Origin: JACOMY01 sp046233115
Lineage (GTDB): Bacteria; Pseudomonadota; Alphaproteobacteria; Kiloniellales; JACOMY01
DNA: 64,000 nt
Direction of reading: 5' to 3'
Assembly (NCBI GenBank): GCA_046233115.1
Contig: JBJXHM010000002.1
Span: 62,001-126,000 of the forward strand
The notes under the pieces: model-generated
Told to the model about the DNA's origin: nothing
Database searches by the model: none
What the model saw: only the letters and a program-made list of their open reading frames with translations
Translations under genes and position numbers: made by a program
In this document: piece after piece, positions 43,101 to 51,374 of the stretch
Position numbering within the stretch: the stretch's first letter is position 1
Layout of the letters: each line of letters begins with the position of its first letter

Positions 43101-44009
43101 ATGTCACCACCCCTACCCTCACTCACCGCGCTCAGGGCCTTCGAGGCGGTCGGCCGGCTGGGCTCCTTCACCGCCGCCGCGGCGGAGCTCTCGGTGACCC
43201 AGGCCGCGGTCAGCCACCAGGTTCGCCTGCTGGAGCAGCAGCTCGGCCTGCCGCTTTTTACCCGCAGCACCCGCAAGGTGGAACTCACGCCCGCCGGCAA
43301 GCGGCTGCTGGAGCCGACCTCGGCCGCCTTCGCCCAGCTGGTCGCCGCGGTCGCCGACCTCCGCGCCGGCGAGCGCAGCCTGGCGATCTCCACCACCCCC
43401 GGCTTCGGCGCGCGCTGGCTCGCCCCCAGGCTCGGCCGCTTCGCCGCCCAGAACCCGGATCTGGAGCTGACCGTGCGCCACACCACCCAGGTGCTCGACC
43501 TGGAACGCGAGGGCCTGATGGCAGCGATCCGCTGGGGCCGCGGGCAGTGGCCCGGCCTGATGGCGGAGCTGATCGCGCCCTCGCCGCTGATGGCGATGGC
43601 GAGCCCGAAGCTGGTGGCAGCGCGTTCGCTGAAGCAACCGACCGACCTGACCCGCGCGCCGCTGCTGCACGATGAGGATCCATCGGAATGGATGGAGTGG
43701 CTCTTGAGTGCCGGCCTCAATCCCGACCTGGCACGACGCGGGCTCTTCTTCGATGACGAGAACGCGTTGATCCAGGCGGCGCTGGAGGGCCAGGGCGTGG
43801 CGCTGCTCGCCACCGAGCTGGTGGCCGATGCGCTCAAGGACGGGCGGCTGGTCTGCCCCTTCGCCAAGTCGCTGGCCGAAGAGAACGGCTACTACCTGGT
43901 CTATCCGCCCGCCCGGCGCAACGACCCGCGCCTGCAGGCCTTCCGCCGCTTCGTGCTGGAGGAAGGCGCCAAGGCACGCCAGCAAGCGGGCGAGCGCAAC
44001 GAGCGGTGA
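43101..44009 (+). CDS. LysR-family regulator, GcvA-like
   Basis: 302 aa. The wHTH is LPSLTALRAFEAVGRLGSFT, AAAELSVTQAAVSHQVRLLE and RKVELTPAGKRLL, typical of the GcvA/AmpR branch; an effector domain follows. It diverges from the 48-aa gene and precedes the cytochrome gene by 145 bp on the same strand. Target genes are unknown; the shared divergent promoter makes the 48-aa gene the first candidate. Confidence 0.9.
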   Translation: MSPPLPSLTALRAFEAVGRLGSFTAAAAELSVTQAAVSHQVRLLEQQLGLPLFTRSTRKVELTPAGKRLLEPTSAAFAQLVAAVADLRAGERSLAISTTPGFGARWLAPRLGRFAAQNPDLELTVRHTTQVLDLEREGLMAAIRWGRGQWPGLMAELIAPSPLMAMASPKLVAARSLKQPTDLTRAPLLHDEDPSEWMEWLLSAGLNPDLARRGLFFDDENALIQAALEGQGVALLATELVADALKDGRLVCPFAKSLAEENGYYLVYPPARRNDPRLQAFRRFVLEEGAKARQQAGERNER

Positions 44010-44154
44010 ACGGCCAGCAGGGACCGGTGATGACCGATTCATGTCGGGGCAAGTTTGGGCTGGCAGTGCAACGGCGAAGCGCTATCGTAGGGAAACCCTC
44101 GCGGCCAGTCCGACGGGATGGTCGCGTCCGGCAGAGCAACTGGGGAGCGAAACG

Positions 44155-45834
44155 ATGGCGAGGCAGAAAGCAAGGACCGGCGCCGGCCGACTGGGCGCTG
44201 CATGCGTGGCATTGGGACTGACCTTTGCCGGACCCGCCCTGGCCGACGCGCAGAGCGACCTGGTCGCCCGCGGCAAGGAACTGGCCACCGCCGGCGACTG
44301 CACCTCCTGCCACACGGCGCCCGGCGGCAAGGCCTTCGCCGGCGGACTGGAGATGAACACACCCTTCGGCTCGCTCTCCACCCCCAACCTGACGCCCGAC
44401 GACGCGACCGGTCTCGGCAAGTGGAGCGAGGCCGACTTCTACCAGGCGATGCACGAGGGCATCCGCCGCGACGGCGCCTATCTCTATCCGGTCTTCCCCT
44501 ACCCCTCCTTCACCAAGGTCCGGGAGGACGATGTCAAGGCGATCTGGGCCTACCTGCGCACGCTGAAGCCGGTGAACGCACCGCGCAAGCCCAGCAACAT
44601 GCAGTTCCCCTTCAACGTTCGCGCCGGCCTGCTGGTCTGGCGCCAGCTCTACTTCAACCAGGGCACCTTCCGCCCCGATCCCAAGTGGTCGAAGGAGATG
44701 GCGCGCGGCGCCTATCTGGTGCAGGGCCTGGGCCACTGCGGCACCTGCCACAGCCCGCGCACCATCCTGGGCGGCACCGAGACCAACGACGCGCTGGCCG
44801 GCGGCGACGTCGACACCTGGTTCGCGCCGGACATCTCCTCCAACATCTACGACGGGCTGGGCGACTGGAGCATCGACCAGATCGTCGACTACCTGCGCAA
44901 GGGCGCGGCCAAGAGCAAGGGCAAGGCCTTCGGCCCGATGCAGGAGGTCGTGCATAACTCGCTCTCCAAGCTGCCCGACGAGGACATCAAGGCGATCGCC
45001 GTCTACCTGAAGGCGACGCCGCCCGAGAGCTATCCGGCCGACAGCGACCCCGACCTGCACAAGCGGGCCGGCGGCCTGGTCTACCTGAACAACTGCTCGA
45101 CCTGTCATCAGCCGAACGGCGAGGGCATCGCCGGCTCGATCCCGAACCTCGCCGGCAATGGCGCGGTCGCCGCCGAGCAGCCGGACAACGTGATCTCGGC
45201 GGCCCTGGGCGGCCTGCCGGGCGGCGGCAAATCCCCCGCCATGCCCTCCTTCGCCGGCACCCTGACCGACCAGCAGATCGCCGACGTGGTGAACTACGTG
45301 CGCAACTCCTGGGGCAACTATGCCCCGGCGAACGCCACGCCGGACCTGGTCGCCTCGATCCGCCAGAAGATGAACCTGCCCGGCGCCGACGGCAGCGCGC
45401 CCTCGACCGCCTTCACCTGCCCCGACAACACCAACCTGCAGATCTCACCGGCGACCCTGAACCTGATCCGCTATTCCACGCCGGATGAGATCGGCGCCCG
45501 GCTGGGCATCGTCCTGGCCCAGCTCAAACGCCAGCATCCGGACATGGGCCGGGCCGAACTGGTGGACAACGTCTCGGCCGCCTACTGCCCGGTGCTGCAG
45601 GCCGACACCGGTCTCACCGACCAGGACCGCAGCCAGATGATGGCGAGCTTCCTCGCCAAGCTGGACAGCCACCTGGCCAAGGAGACCCTGCCGCCCGGCA
45701 GCAAGATCCTGGTCCAGGTCCCCTTCTCGCCCGATCTCTTGAGCAAGATCGAGGCCGCCGCCAAGGCCGCCAACGAGGAGCGCACGACCTGGATCGAGGA
45801 AGTGCTGCAGGAAAAGCTGAAAGACCAGCAGTAG
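44155..45834 (+). CDS. Tri-heme cytochrome c, alcohol-dehydrogenase-subunit type
   Basis: 559 aa with a Sec signal peptide (GAACVALGLTFAGPALADA), hence periplasmic. Three heme c motifs: CTSCH (Cys49), CGTCH (Cys195) and CSTCH (Cys314). The spacing and the segments GGLEMNTPFGSLSTPNLTPD and GLGHCGTCHSPR match the cytochrome subunit of membrane alcohol, gluconate or sorbitol dehydrogenases. Those are usually 430-480 aa; this one adds about 140 residues at the C-terminus without heme motifs. No dehydrogenase catalytic subunit is adjacent. ATG 44155 follows GGGGAGCGAAACG. Confidence 0.88.
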   Translation: MARQKARTGAGRLGAACVALGLTFAGPALADAQSDLVARGKELATAGDCTSCHTAPGGKAFAGGLEMNTPFGSLSTPNLTPDDATGLGKWSEADFYQAMHEGIRRDGAYLYPVFPYPSFTKVREDDVKAIWAYLRTLKPVNAPRKPSNMQFPFNVRAGLLVWRQLYFNQGTFRPDPKWSKEMARGAYLVQGLGHCGTCHSPRTILGGTETNDALAGGDVDTWFAPDISSNIYDGLGDWSIDQIVDYLRKGAAKSKGKAFGPMQEVVHNSLSKLPDEDIKAIAVYLKATPPESYPADSDPDLHKRAGGLVYLNNCSTCHQPNGEGIAGSIPNLAGNGAVAAEQPDNVISAALGGLPGGGKSPAMPSFAGTLTDQQIADVVNYVRNSWGNYAPANATPDLVASIRQKMNLPGADGSAPSTAFTCPDNTNLQISPATLNLIRYSTPDEIGARLGIVLAQLKRQHPDMGRAELVDNVSAAYCPVLQADTGLTDQDRSQMMASFLAKLDSHLAKETLPPGSKILVQVPFSPDLLSKIEAAAKAANEERTTWIEEVLQEKLKDQQ

Positions 45835-45856
45835 GCCCCCATATCGTCGGGCGGCT

Positions 45857-45889
45857 GCCCGCTACAGCCGAACCGGCAGCGTAGCGGGC
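45857..45889 (+). terminator. Hairpin downstream of the cytochrome gene
   Basis: GCCCGCTAC (45857-45865) and GTAGCGGGC (45881-45889) form a perfect 9-bp stem with a 15-nt loop, 22 bp after the cytochrome stop. There is no T-run, so it may protect the 3' end of the transcript rather than terminate it. Confidence 0.45.
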
Positions 45890-45965
45890 TGTCGGGGTCT
45901 GTCCTGCACGGGCCTCGAGAGCGCCTGTCGTTGGCATCTCGTCCCTTGAGGAGTGGAGAACCGCA

Positions 45966-46934
45966 GTGACCGGATTGGTGGCCCTGCTGGACGACGTCGC
46001 GGCCATCGCCAAGCTGGCCGCGGCACAGCTCGACGACGTCGCCGCCCAGGCCAGCAAGGCCGGCGCCAAGGCGGCTGGGGTGGTCATCGACGACACCGCC
46101 GTGACCCCGAAGTACGTCGCCGGACTGCCGGCGGCGCGCGAGCTGCCCATCGTCTGGAAGATCGCGCGGGCCTCGGTCTTCAACAAGGTGGTGATCCTGT
46201 TACCAGTGGCGCTGCTGCTGGAGGCCACGATCCCCTGGCTGCTGACCCCGCTGCTGATGCTGGGCGGCGCCTACCTCTGCTTCGAGGGCGCCGAGAAAGT
46301 CTGGCACCTGATCGCTCCACACCAGCCCCATCCCGCGCACAAGCCGGAAAGCCTGGACGTAGCGCATCTTGAAAAGACGCGGGTTGCCGGCGCGATCAAG
46401 ACCGACTTCATCCTCTCGGCCGAGATCATGACGATCGCGCTGTCGCAGATCGACTCCGATCGGATCTGGGTCCAGGGCATCGCGCTGGCCGCAGTCGCGG
46501 TCGGTATCACCGCCCTGGTCTACGGCGCGGTCGGCCTGCTGGTGAAGCTGGACGACATCGGCCTGAAGCTGACTCAGGTGGGCCGCCTCGCCGTCACCCG
46601 CGCCTTCGGACGGAGCATGGTGAAGGCGATGCCGCAGGTGATGACCCTGATCGCGACCGTCGGCACCGCAGCCATGCTCTGGGTCGGCGGCAACATCATC
46701 GTGCATGGTCTCCTGGAACTGGGCTGGGCCCTGCCCTACGACACCATCCACCATCTGGCCGTCGCGGCCGCCACCGGCATCGGCACCGCCGCCAGCGCGG
46801 TCCAGTGGATCGTCACCGCGGCGCTGGACGGCGTCATCGGCCTGGCCCTCGGCCTGCTGCTGCTCCCGGTGGTCACACAGACCTTGATGCCGCTGATCCA
46901 GCGCATGACCAGGTCGGGTTCAGGGCAGCACTAG
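45966..46934 (+). CDS. DUF808 (YedI-like) inner-membrane protein
   Basis: 322 aa. It opens LVALLDDVAAIAKLAAAQLD-DVAAQASKAGAKAAGVVIDD, the DUF808 signature, then VTPKYVAGLPAARELPIVWK. Several membrane segments follow (about 75-105, 165-200, 220-260 and 290-312). The function of the family is unknown. GTG 45966 has TGAGGAGTGGAG upstream. It follows the cytochrome gene on the same strand by 131 bp and is convergent with tdh. Confidence 0.85.
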   Translation: MTGLVALLDDVAAIAKLAAAQLDDVAAQASKAGAKAAGVVIDDTAVTPKYVAGLPAARELPIVWKIARASVFNKVVILLPVALLLEATIPWLLTPLLMLGGAYLCFEGAEKVWHLIAPHQPHPAHKPESLDVAHLEKTRVAGAIKTDFILSAEIMTIALSQIDSDRIWVQGIALAAVAVGITALVYGAVGLLVKLDDIGLKLTQVGRLAVTRAFGRSMVKAMPQVMTLIATVGTAAMLWVGGNIIVHGLLELGWALPYDTIHHLAVAAATGIGTAASAVQWIVTAALDGVIGLALGLLLLPVVTQTLMPLIQRMTRSGSGQH

Positions 46935-46944
46935 GCGCGCCGTC

Positions 46945-47982
46945 CTAATCCCACTCCAGGATCACCTTGCCGCTGTTGCCCGACAGCATGGCGTCGAAGG
47001 CCTTCTGGTAGTCGGCGACCGGGAAGCGGTGGGTGATGACGCGCGACACGTCGAGGCCCGACTGCAGCATCGCCAGCATCTTGTACCAGGTCTCGAACAT
47101 CTCGCGGCCGTAGATTGCCTTGATCGTCAGGGCCTTGGCGATGATCGGGCGCCAGTCGGTCTCGGTCGGGCCGGCCGGGATGCCGAGCAGCGCGATGTGG
47201 CCGCCCATGATCATGTTGTCGATCAACTGGTGGAAGGCCTGCGGCGCGCCGCTCATCTCCAGGCCGATGTCGAAGCCCTCGGTCATCTTCAGCTTGCCGC
47301 GCACCTCGGCCAGCGTCTCCTCGGCAACGTTCACCGGGCGCACGTCGGCCACCCTGCCGGCCAGCTCCAGCCGGTAGGGATTGACGTCGGTGATCACCAC
47401 GTGGCGCGCACCGACGTGGCGGCAGACCGCGGCCGCCATGATGCCGATCGGACCGGCGCCGGTGATCAGCACGTCCTCGCCGACCAGGTCGAAGGAGAGT
47501 GCGGCATGGACCGCGTTGCCCAGCGGGTCCAGCAAGGCGCCGATCTCCATCGAGATCTCGTCGGGCAGCGGCACCACGTTGAAGGCCGGCAGCGCCAGGA
47601 CATCGGCGAAGGCGCCGGGGATGTTGACACCGATGCCGCGGGTTTCCGGGTCCAGGTGGAACTTGCCGGCCCGCGCGGCGCGGCTTCGCCTGCCCACCAC
47701 GTGCCCCTCTCCCGAGACCCGCTGGCCCACCTTCACCCGGGTCACCTCGTCACCGACGGCGATCACCTCACCGGCATACTCGTGGCCGATGGTCAGCGGC
47801 ACCGGGACGGTCTTGGCGGCCCAGTCGTCCCACTTGTAGATGTGCAGGTCGGTGCCGCAGATCGCGGTGCGCTTGATGTCGATCAGCACGTCGTGCGGCC
47901 CGATCTCCGGCCACTCCGCCTCGCCCATCCAGATGCCCGGCTCAGCCTTGGCCTTGATCAGGGCCCGCATCTTCTCGCTCAT
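46945..47982 (-). CDS. tdh: L-Threonine 3-dehydrogenase lacking the structural-zinc lobe cysteines
   Basis: 345 aa medium-chain dehydrogenase oxidising threonine to 2-amino-3-ketobutyrate. Catalytic-zinc residues are in RTAICGTDLHIY and TIGHEYAGEV; the NAD motif is LITGAGPIGIMAAAV. In E. coli Tdh the structural zinc is held by four Cys in the loop after GEGH. Here the equivalent loop is GEGHVVGRRSRAARAGKFHL followed by D, so Gly, Ser, Ala and Asp replace the four Cys. Overall identity to Tdh is otherwise clear and kbl lies upstream by 23 bp. ATG 47982 chosen; TTG 48000 and ATG 47970 are alternatives. Confidence 0.9.
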   Translation of the reverse strand: MSEKMRALIKAKAEPGIWMGEAEWPEIGPHDVLIDIKRTAICGTDLHIYKWDDWAAKTVPVPLTIGHEYAGEVIAVGDEVTRVKVGQRVSGEGHVVGRRSRAARAGKFHLDPETRGIGVNIPGAFADVLALPAFNVVPLPDEISMEIGALLDPLGNAVHAALSFDLVGEDVLITGAGPIGIMAAAVCRHVGARHVVITDVNPYRLELAGRVADVRPVNVAEETLAEVRGKLKMTEGFDIGLEMSGAPQAFHQLIDNMIMGGHIALLGIPAGPTETDWRPIIAKALTIKAIYGREMFETWYKMLAMLQSGLDVSRVITHRFPVADYQKAFDAMLSGNSGKVILEWD

Positions 47983-48005
47983 GGCGTCAGCTTTCTCCAA
48001 AGACC

Positions 48006-49211
48006 CTAGATGATGCCGAGTTTCTTGCCGGCCGCGGTGAAGGCGGCGACGGCGCGGTCCACCTGCTCCGGGCTATGCGCGGCGGAGAGCTGGGTGCGCA
48101 CGCGGGCCTGGCCCTTGGGCACCACCGGATAGAAGAAGCCGATGACGTAGATGCCCTCGGCCAGCAGCGCCTCGGCCAGCTGCTGCGCCAGCGCCGCATC
48201 GCCGATCATCACCGGCACGATGGGATGCTTGCCCGGCAGCAGGGTGAAGCCCGCAGCCTCCAAACTGGCACGGAAGCGCCCGGCATTGTCCCAGAGCCGG
48301 TGGCGCAATGCCTGGCCCTCGGCCACCAGTTGGAAGGCCCGCCGCCCGGCGGCGACGATCGCCGGCGCCAGCGCGTTGGAGAAGAGATAGGGCCGCGAGC
48401 GCTGCCGCAGCATGTCGACGATCGGCTGGGCTGCGGCGACGAAGCCGCCCATCGACCCGCCCATGGCCTTGCCCAGCGTGCCGGTCACCATGTCGACGCG
48501 GCCCAGCACCCCACAGTGTTCCAGCACACCGCGCCCGCCCTCGCCCAGCACGCCCATGCCGTGGCAATCGTCGACCAGCACCAGGGCCTGGTAGCGATCG
48601 GCCAGATCGCAGATGCGGTCGAGCTGGGCGATGGTGCCGTCCATCGAGAAGACACCGTCGGTGACGATCACCCGCCGGCGCGCGCCCGCGGCCTGCTTCA
48701 GCTTGGCCTCCAGGTCGGCCATGTCGTTGTTGGCGTAGCGGAAGCGCTGCGCCTTGCAGAGCCGGATGCCGTCGATCAGGGAGGCGTGGTTCAGCGCGTC
48801 GGAGATGATCGCGTCCTCGGCCTCGAACAGCGGCTCGAACACGCCGCCGTTGGCGTCGAAGCAGGCGGCATAGAGGATCGAATCGTCGAAGCCCAGGAAC
48901 CCGGCGATCTCGCGCTCCAGCAGGCGGTGCTGGTCCTCGGTGCCGCAGATGAAGCGCACGCTGGCCATGCCCAGACCGTAGTGGTCGAGGCCCTGATGTG
49001 CGGCGGCGATGAGCTCCACGTTGTCGGCCAGGCCCAGGTAGTTGTTGGCGCAGAAGTTCAGGACCTTGCGTGGCCCGTCGGGGCCGGCCACGGTGATCTC
49101 CGCCCCCTGCATGGAGAGGATCTCGCGCTCGCGCTTGTAGAGGCCCTCGGCTTCGATGTCGTGGAGGCTGTCCGTCAGCGCGTCGCAAAAGCGCAGCGAT
49201 GCATCCCGCAT
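48006..49211 (-). CDS. kbl: Glycine C-acetyltransferase (2-amino-3-ketobutyrate CoA ligase)
   Basis: 401 aa PLP enzyme of the alpha-oxoamine synthase family. It splits 2-amino-3-ketobutyrate with CoA into glycine and acetyl-CoA, pulling the Tdh reaction forward. Motifs: NFCANNYLGLA, ILYAACFDANGG, LVDDCHGMGVLG and the Schiff-base Lys in GTLGKAMGGSMGG. GGAAGGAGACGAGC precedes ATG 49211. First gene of kbl-tdh, divergent from the BetI-like regulator. Confidence 0.95.
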   Translation of the reverse strand: MRDASLRFCDALTDSLHDIEAEGLYKREREILSMQGAEITVAGPDGPRKVLNFCANNYLGLADNVELIAAAHQGLDHYGLGMASVRFICGTEDQHRLLEREIAGFLGFDDSILYAACFDANGGVFEPLFEAEDAIISDALNHASLIDGIRLCKAQRFRYANNDMADLEAKLKQAAGARRRVIVTDGVFSMDGTIAQLDRICDLADRYQALVLVDDCHGMGVLGEGGRGVLEHCGVLGRVDMVTGTLGKAMGGSMGGFVAAAQPIVDMLRQRSRPYLFSNALAPAIVAAGRRAFQLVAEGQALRHRLWDNAGRFRASLEAAGFTLLPGKHPIVPVMIGDAALAQQLAEALLAEGIYVIGFFYPVVPKGQARVRTQLSAAHSPEQVDRAVAAFTAAGKKLGII

Positions 49212-49306
49212 GCTCGTCTCCTTCCGGGTCCGGTCCTGCTTGCCAGGCGGCTTTGCCTCACTGCAGGATGCGTGCATGACCCGGACGAGACCAGAGCGTT
49301 TGCGAC

Positions 49307-50011
49307 ATGACTGAGCCGAACGGCGCCAAGGCGCTGCGCGCGTCGCAACGCCTGGAGCCCCCCATCAAGTCCGCGCCGGCCGCAGCCAAGCGCGGCGGCC
49401 CGCGCTTCAGCCGCCTGGCCCCGGAAGAGCGGCGCCAGGCGATCTTGAAGGCGGCCGCCCGCTGCCTCGCCCGCAACGGGGTCGGCGGCTTCACCGTGGC
49501 CGAGATCGCGGCCGAGGCCGGCATCTCCAACGGCCTGATCGGACACTACTTCCCAACCAAGGACGCCCTGCTGGTCGCCACCTACCAGGCCGAGGCCGAC
49601 CGCTTGCTGGAGGCCACCCGCGCCGCCCTCGACGGCAAGGCGGAGTGCCCTGACTGGCGCCTCAAGGCGCTGCTGGAGAGCGCTTTCTGCCCGGAGATCT
49701 TCAACCAGGAGACCGTGGCCACCTGGCTGGCGCTCTGGGGACAGGTGCGGACCAACACGGCGCTCAACGCCGCCCACAAGGCGATCTACGAGACCTACCG
49801 CCAGGGCTTCGCGCGGGCGATCCGGCGCGCCGCCGCGGCCCGCGGGCTGGCACTGGACGCCGATCTGCTGGCAGCCGACATCTCGGCGCTGATCGACGGG
49901 ATCTGGCTGGGCTGGGGCCTGGACCCGCAACTCTTCGAGCCGGAAGAGGCGATCACCCCCTGCCTGCGCCTGCTCGCGGCCAACGGCATCGACCTCGCAC
50001 GGTCGATCTGA
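49307..50011 (+). CDS. TetR-family regulator, BetI-like
   Basis: 234 aa. The HTH is VGGFTVAEIAAEAGISNGLI-GHYFPTKDALL, and the C-terminal domain ends PEEAITPCLRLLAANGIDLA, resembling BetI, the choline-responsive repressor. About 30 extra residues precede the usual BetI start. No betA, betB or transporter is nearby, so the ligand may differ. Divergent from kbl across 95 bp, and the first of four genes reading rightward. Confidence 0.85.
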   Translation: MTEPNGAKALRASQRLEPPIKSAPAAAKRGGPRFSRLAPEERRQAILKAAARCLARNGVGGFTVAEIAAEAGISNGLIGHYFPTKDALLVATYQAEADRLLEATRAALDGKAECPDWRLKALLESAFCPEIFNQETVATWLALWGQVRTNTALNAAHKAIYETYRQGFARAIRRAAAARGLALDADLLAADISALIDGIWLGWGLDPQLFEPEEAITPCLRLLAANGIDLARSI

Positions 50012-50049
50012 CCGAGGGCTGCGCGGTCCGGAGCGAACGAGGAGACGAG

Positions 50050-50895
50050 ATGTTCAAGAATGATCTTCTGGCGGGCAAGCGCTTCGTCGTCACCGGGGGC
50101 GGCACCGGCATCGGACGCAACATCGCCAAGCGCTATCTGGAGCTGGGCGCACGGGTCGCGATCTGCGGTCGCCGCGAAGAGGTTCTGGCCGAGACCGCGG
50201 CGACGCTGAGCCAGGAGACCGGTGGCGAGATCGCCTACCACCGCTGCGACATCCGCGATCCGGAGCAGGTCGAGACCTTCCTGGACTGGCTCTGGTCGGG
50301 TGGAACGCCTGACGGCCTGGTCAACAACGCCGCCGGCAACTTCATCGCCCGCAGCGAGGAGCTGTCGCATCGCGCGCTGGCTGCTGTGGTCAGTATCGTC
50401 CTGAACGGGACCGCCTATATGACCCTTGGCTGTGGTCGGCGCTGGCTGGCCGAGGAGCACAAGGCCTCGGTGCTCTCGATCGTGACCAGCTATGCCTGGA
50501 CGGGCTCCGGCTACGTACTGCCCTCTGCCATGAGCAAGGCCGCGGTCTTGGCCATGACCCGCAGCCTGGCGGTCGAGTGGGGCGGGCGCGGCATCCGGCT
50601 CAACGCCATCGCACCCGGCCCCTTCCCGACCAAGGGCGCCTGGGACCGCCTGGTGCCGCTGGCGAAGCTGGCGGAAGGGCTGGAGCGGCGCGTCCCGCTG
50701 GGCCGCGCCGGCGACCATCGCGAGCTGGCCGACCTTGCGGTCTACCTGATGGCGGACGGCAGCGCCTACGTGAACGGCGACGTGGTCACCATCGACGGCG
50801 GTGAGTGGTTGAAGGGCGCCGGCCAGTTCAATTTCATCGGCGATCTCATGACTGACGAAGACTGGGACGCCATCCGTCCCAAGAAGGGAGACTAG
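50050..50895 (+). CDS. SDR oxidoreductase, 2,4-dienoyl-CoA-reductase-like
   Basis: 281 aa short-chain dehydrogenase with VTGGGTGIGRNIAKR, LVNNAAGNF, a Ser in IVTSYAWTG, and the AMSKAAVLAMTRSLAVEWG region. NNAAGNF, the C-terminal WLKGAGQF and the missing classical Tyr (Ser in PSAMSK) point to the peroxisomal-type 2,4-dienoyl-CoA reductase group, which uses a different catalytic set. Fatty-acid or other acyl-CoA reduction is possible. 39 bp after the regulator. Confidence 0.8.
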   Translation: MFKNDLLAGKRFVVTGGGTGIGRNIAKRYLELGARVAICGRREEVLAETAATLSQETGGEIAYHRCDIRDPEQVETFLDWLWSGGTPDGLVNNAAGNFIARSEELSHRALAAVVSIVLNGTAYMTLGCGRRWLAEEHKASVLSIVTSYAWTGSGYVLPSAMSKAAVLAMTRSLAVEWGGRGIRLNAIAPGPFPTKGAWDRLVPLAKLAEGLERRVPLGRAGDHRELADLAVYLMADGSAYVNGDVVTIDGGEWLKGAGQFNFIGDLMTDEDWDAIRPKKGD

Positions 50896-50899
50896 GACC

Positions 50900-51268
50900 A
50901 TGGAGGACGATCGCGCGGCAATCACCGCCGTCATCAAGGACTATCTGCAGGGCATGACCTTCGCCGAGGCCGAGACGATGCGGCGGGTACTGCATCCACG
51001 ATGGCACTGCATCGGCCACTTCGACGGTGGCCTGGAGTGGCTGAGCCGCGAGGAGTTCATCGAGGCCTGCGAGGCTGCCAAGCCGGAAAACCCCGACCCC
51101 GATTACTTCTGGGAGATCGAGAGCCTGGAGATCGTCGGCGACACCGCCCAGGCGCGGGTGGTCGACGACTATCTGGGGATGCGCTTCACCGACCACCTCT
51201 CCCTGCTGAAGCACGAGGGCGGCTGGGTCCTCATCAACAAGCTCTTCTTCCTCCACCCCAAGGCCTGA
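50900..51268 (+). CDS. NTF2-like (lumazine-binding type) small protein
   Basis: 122 aa cone-fold protein: YLQGMTFAEAETMRRVLHPR, then LEWLSREEFIEAC, ARVVDDYLGMRFTDHLSLLK and WVLINKLFFLHPK. The pattern matches putative lumazine-binding/SnoaL-like NTF2 proteins, which may be small-molecule isomerases or binding proteins. It follows the SDR gene by 4 bp, so it probably acts with it. Confidence 0.78.
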   Translation: MEDDRAAITAVIKDYLQGMTFAEAETMRRVLHPRWHCIGHFDGGLEWLSREEFIEACEAAKPENPDPDYFWEIESLEIVGDTAQARVVDDYLGMRFTDHLSLLKHEGGWVLINKLFFLHPKA

Positions 51269-51374
51269 CCATCCATTCGAGACAAGGCCATCTGGCCTTT
51301 GGGAGCGCCAGGGTTTAAGAGAGCGCCTCGGTACGCACAGACGTGCCGGGAGGAGCTGGCAGCAGGAGCGAAGC

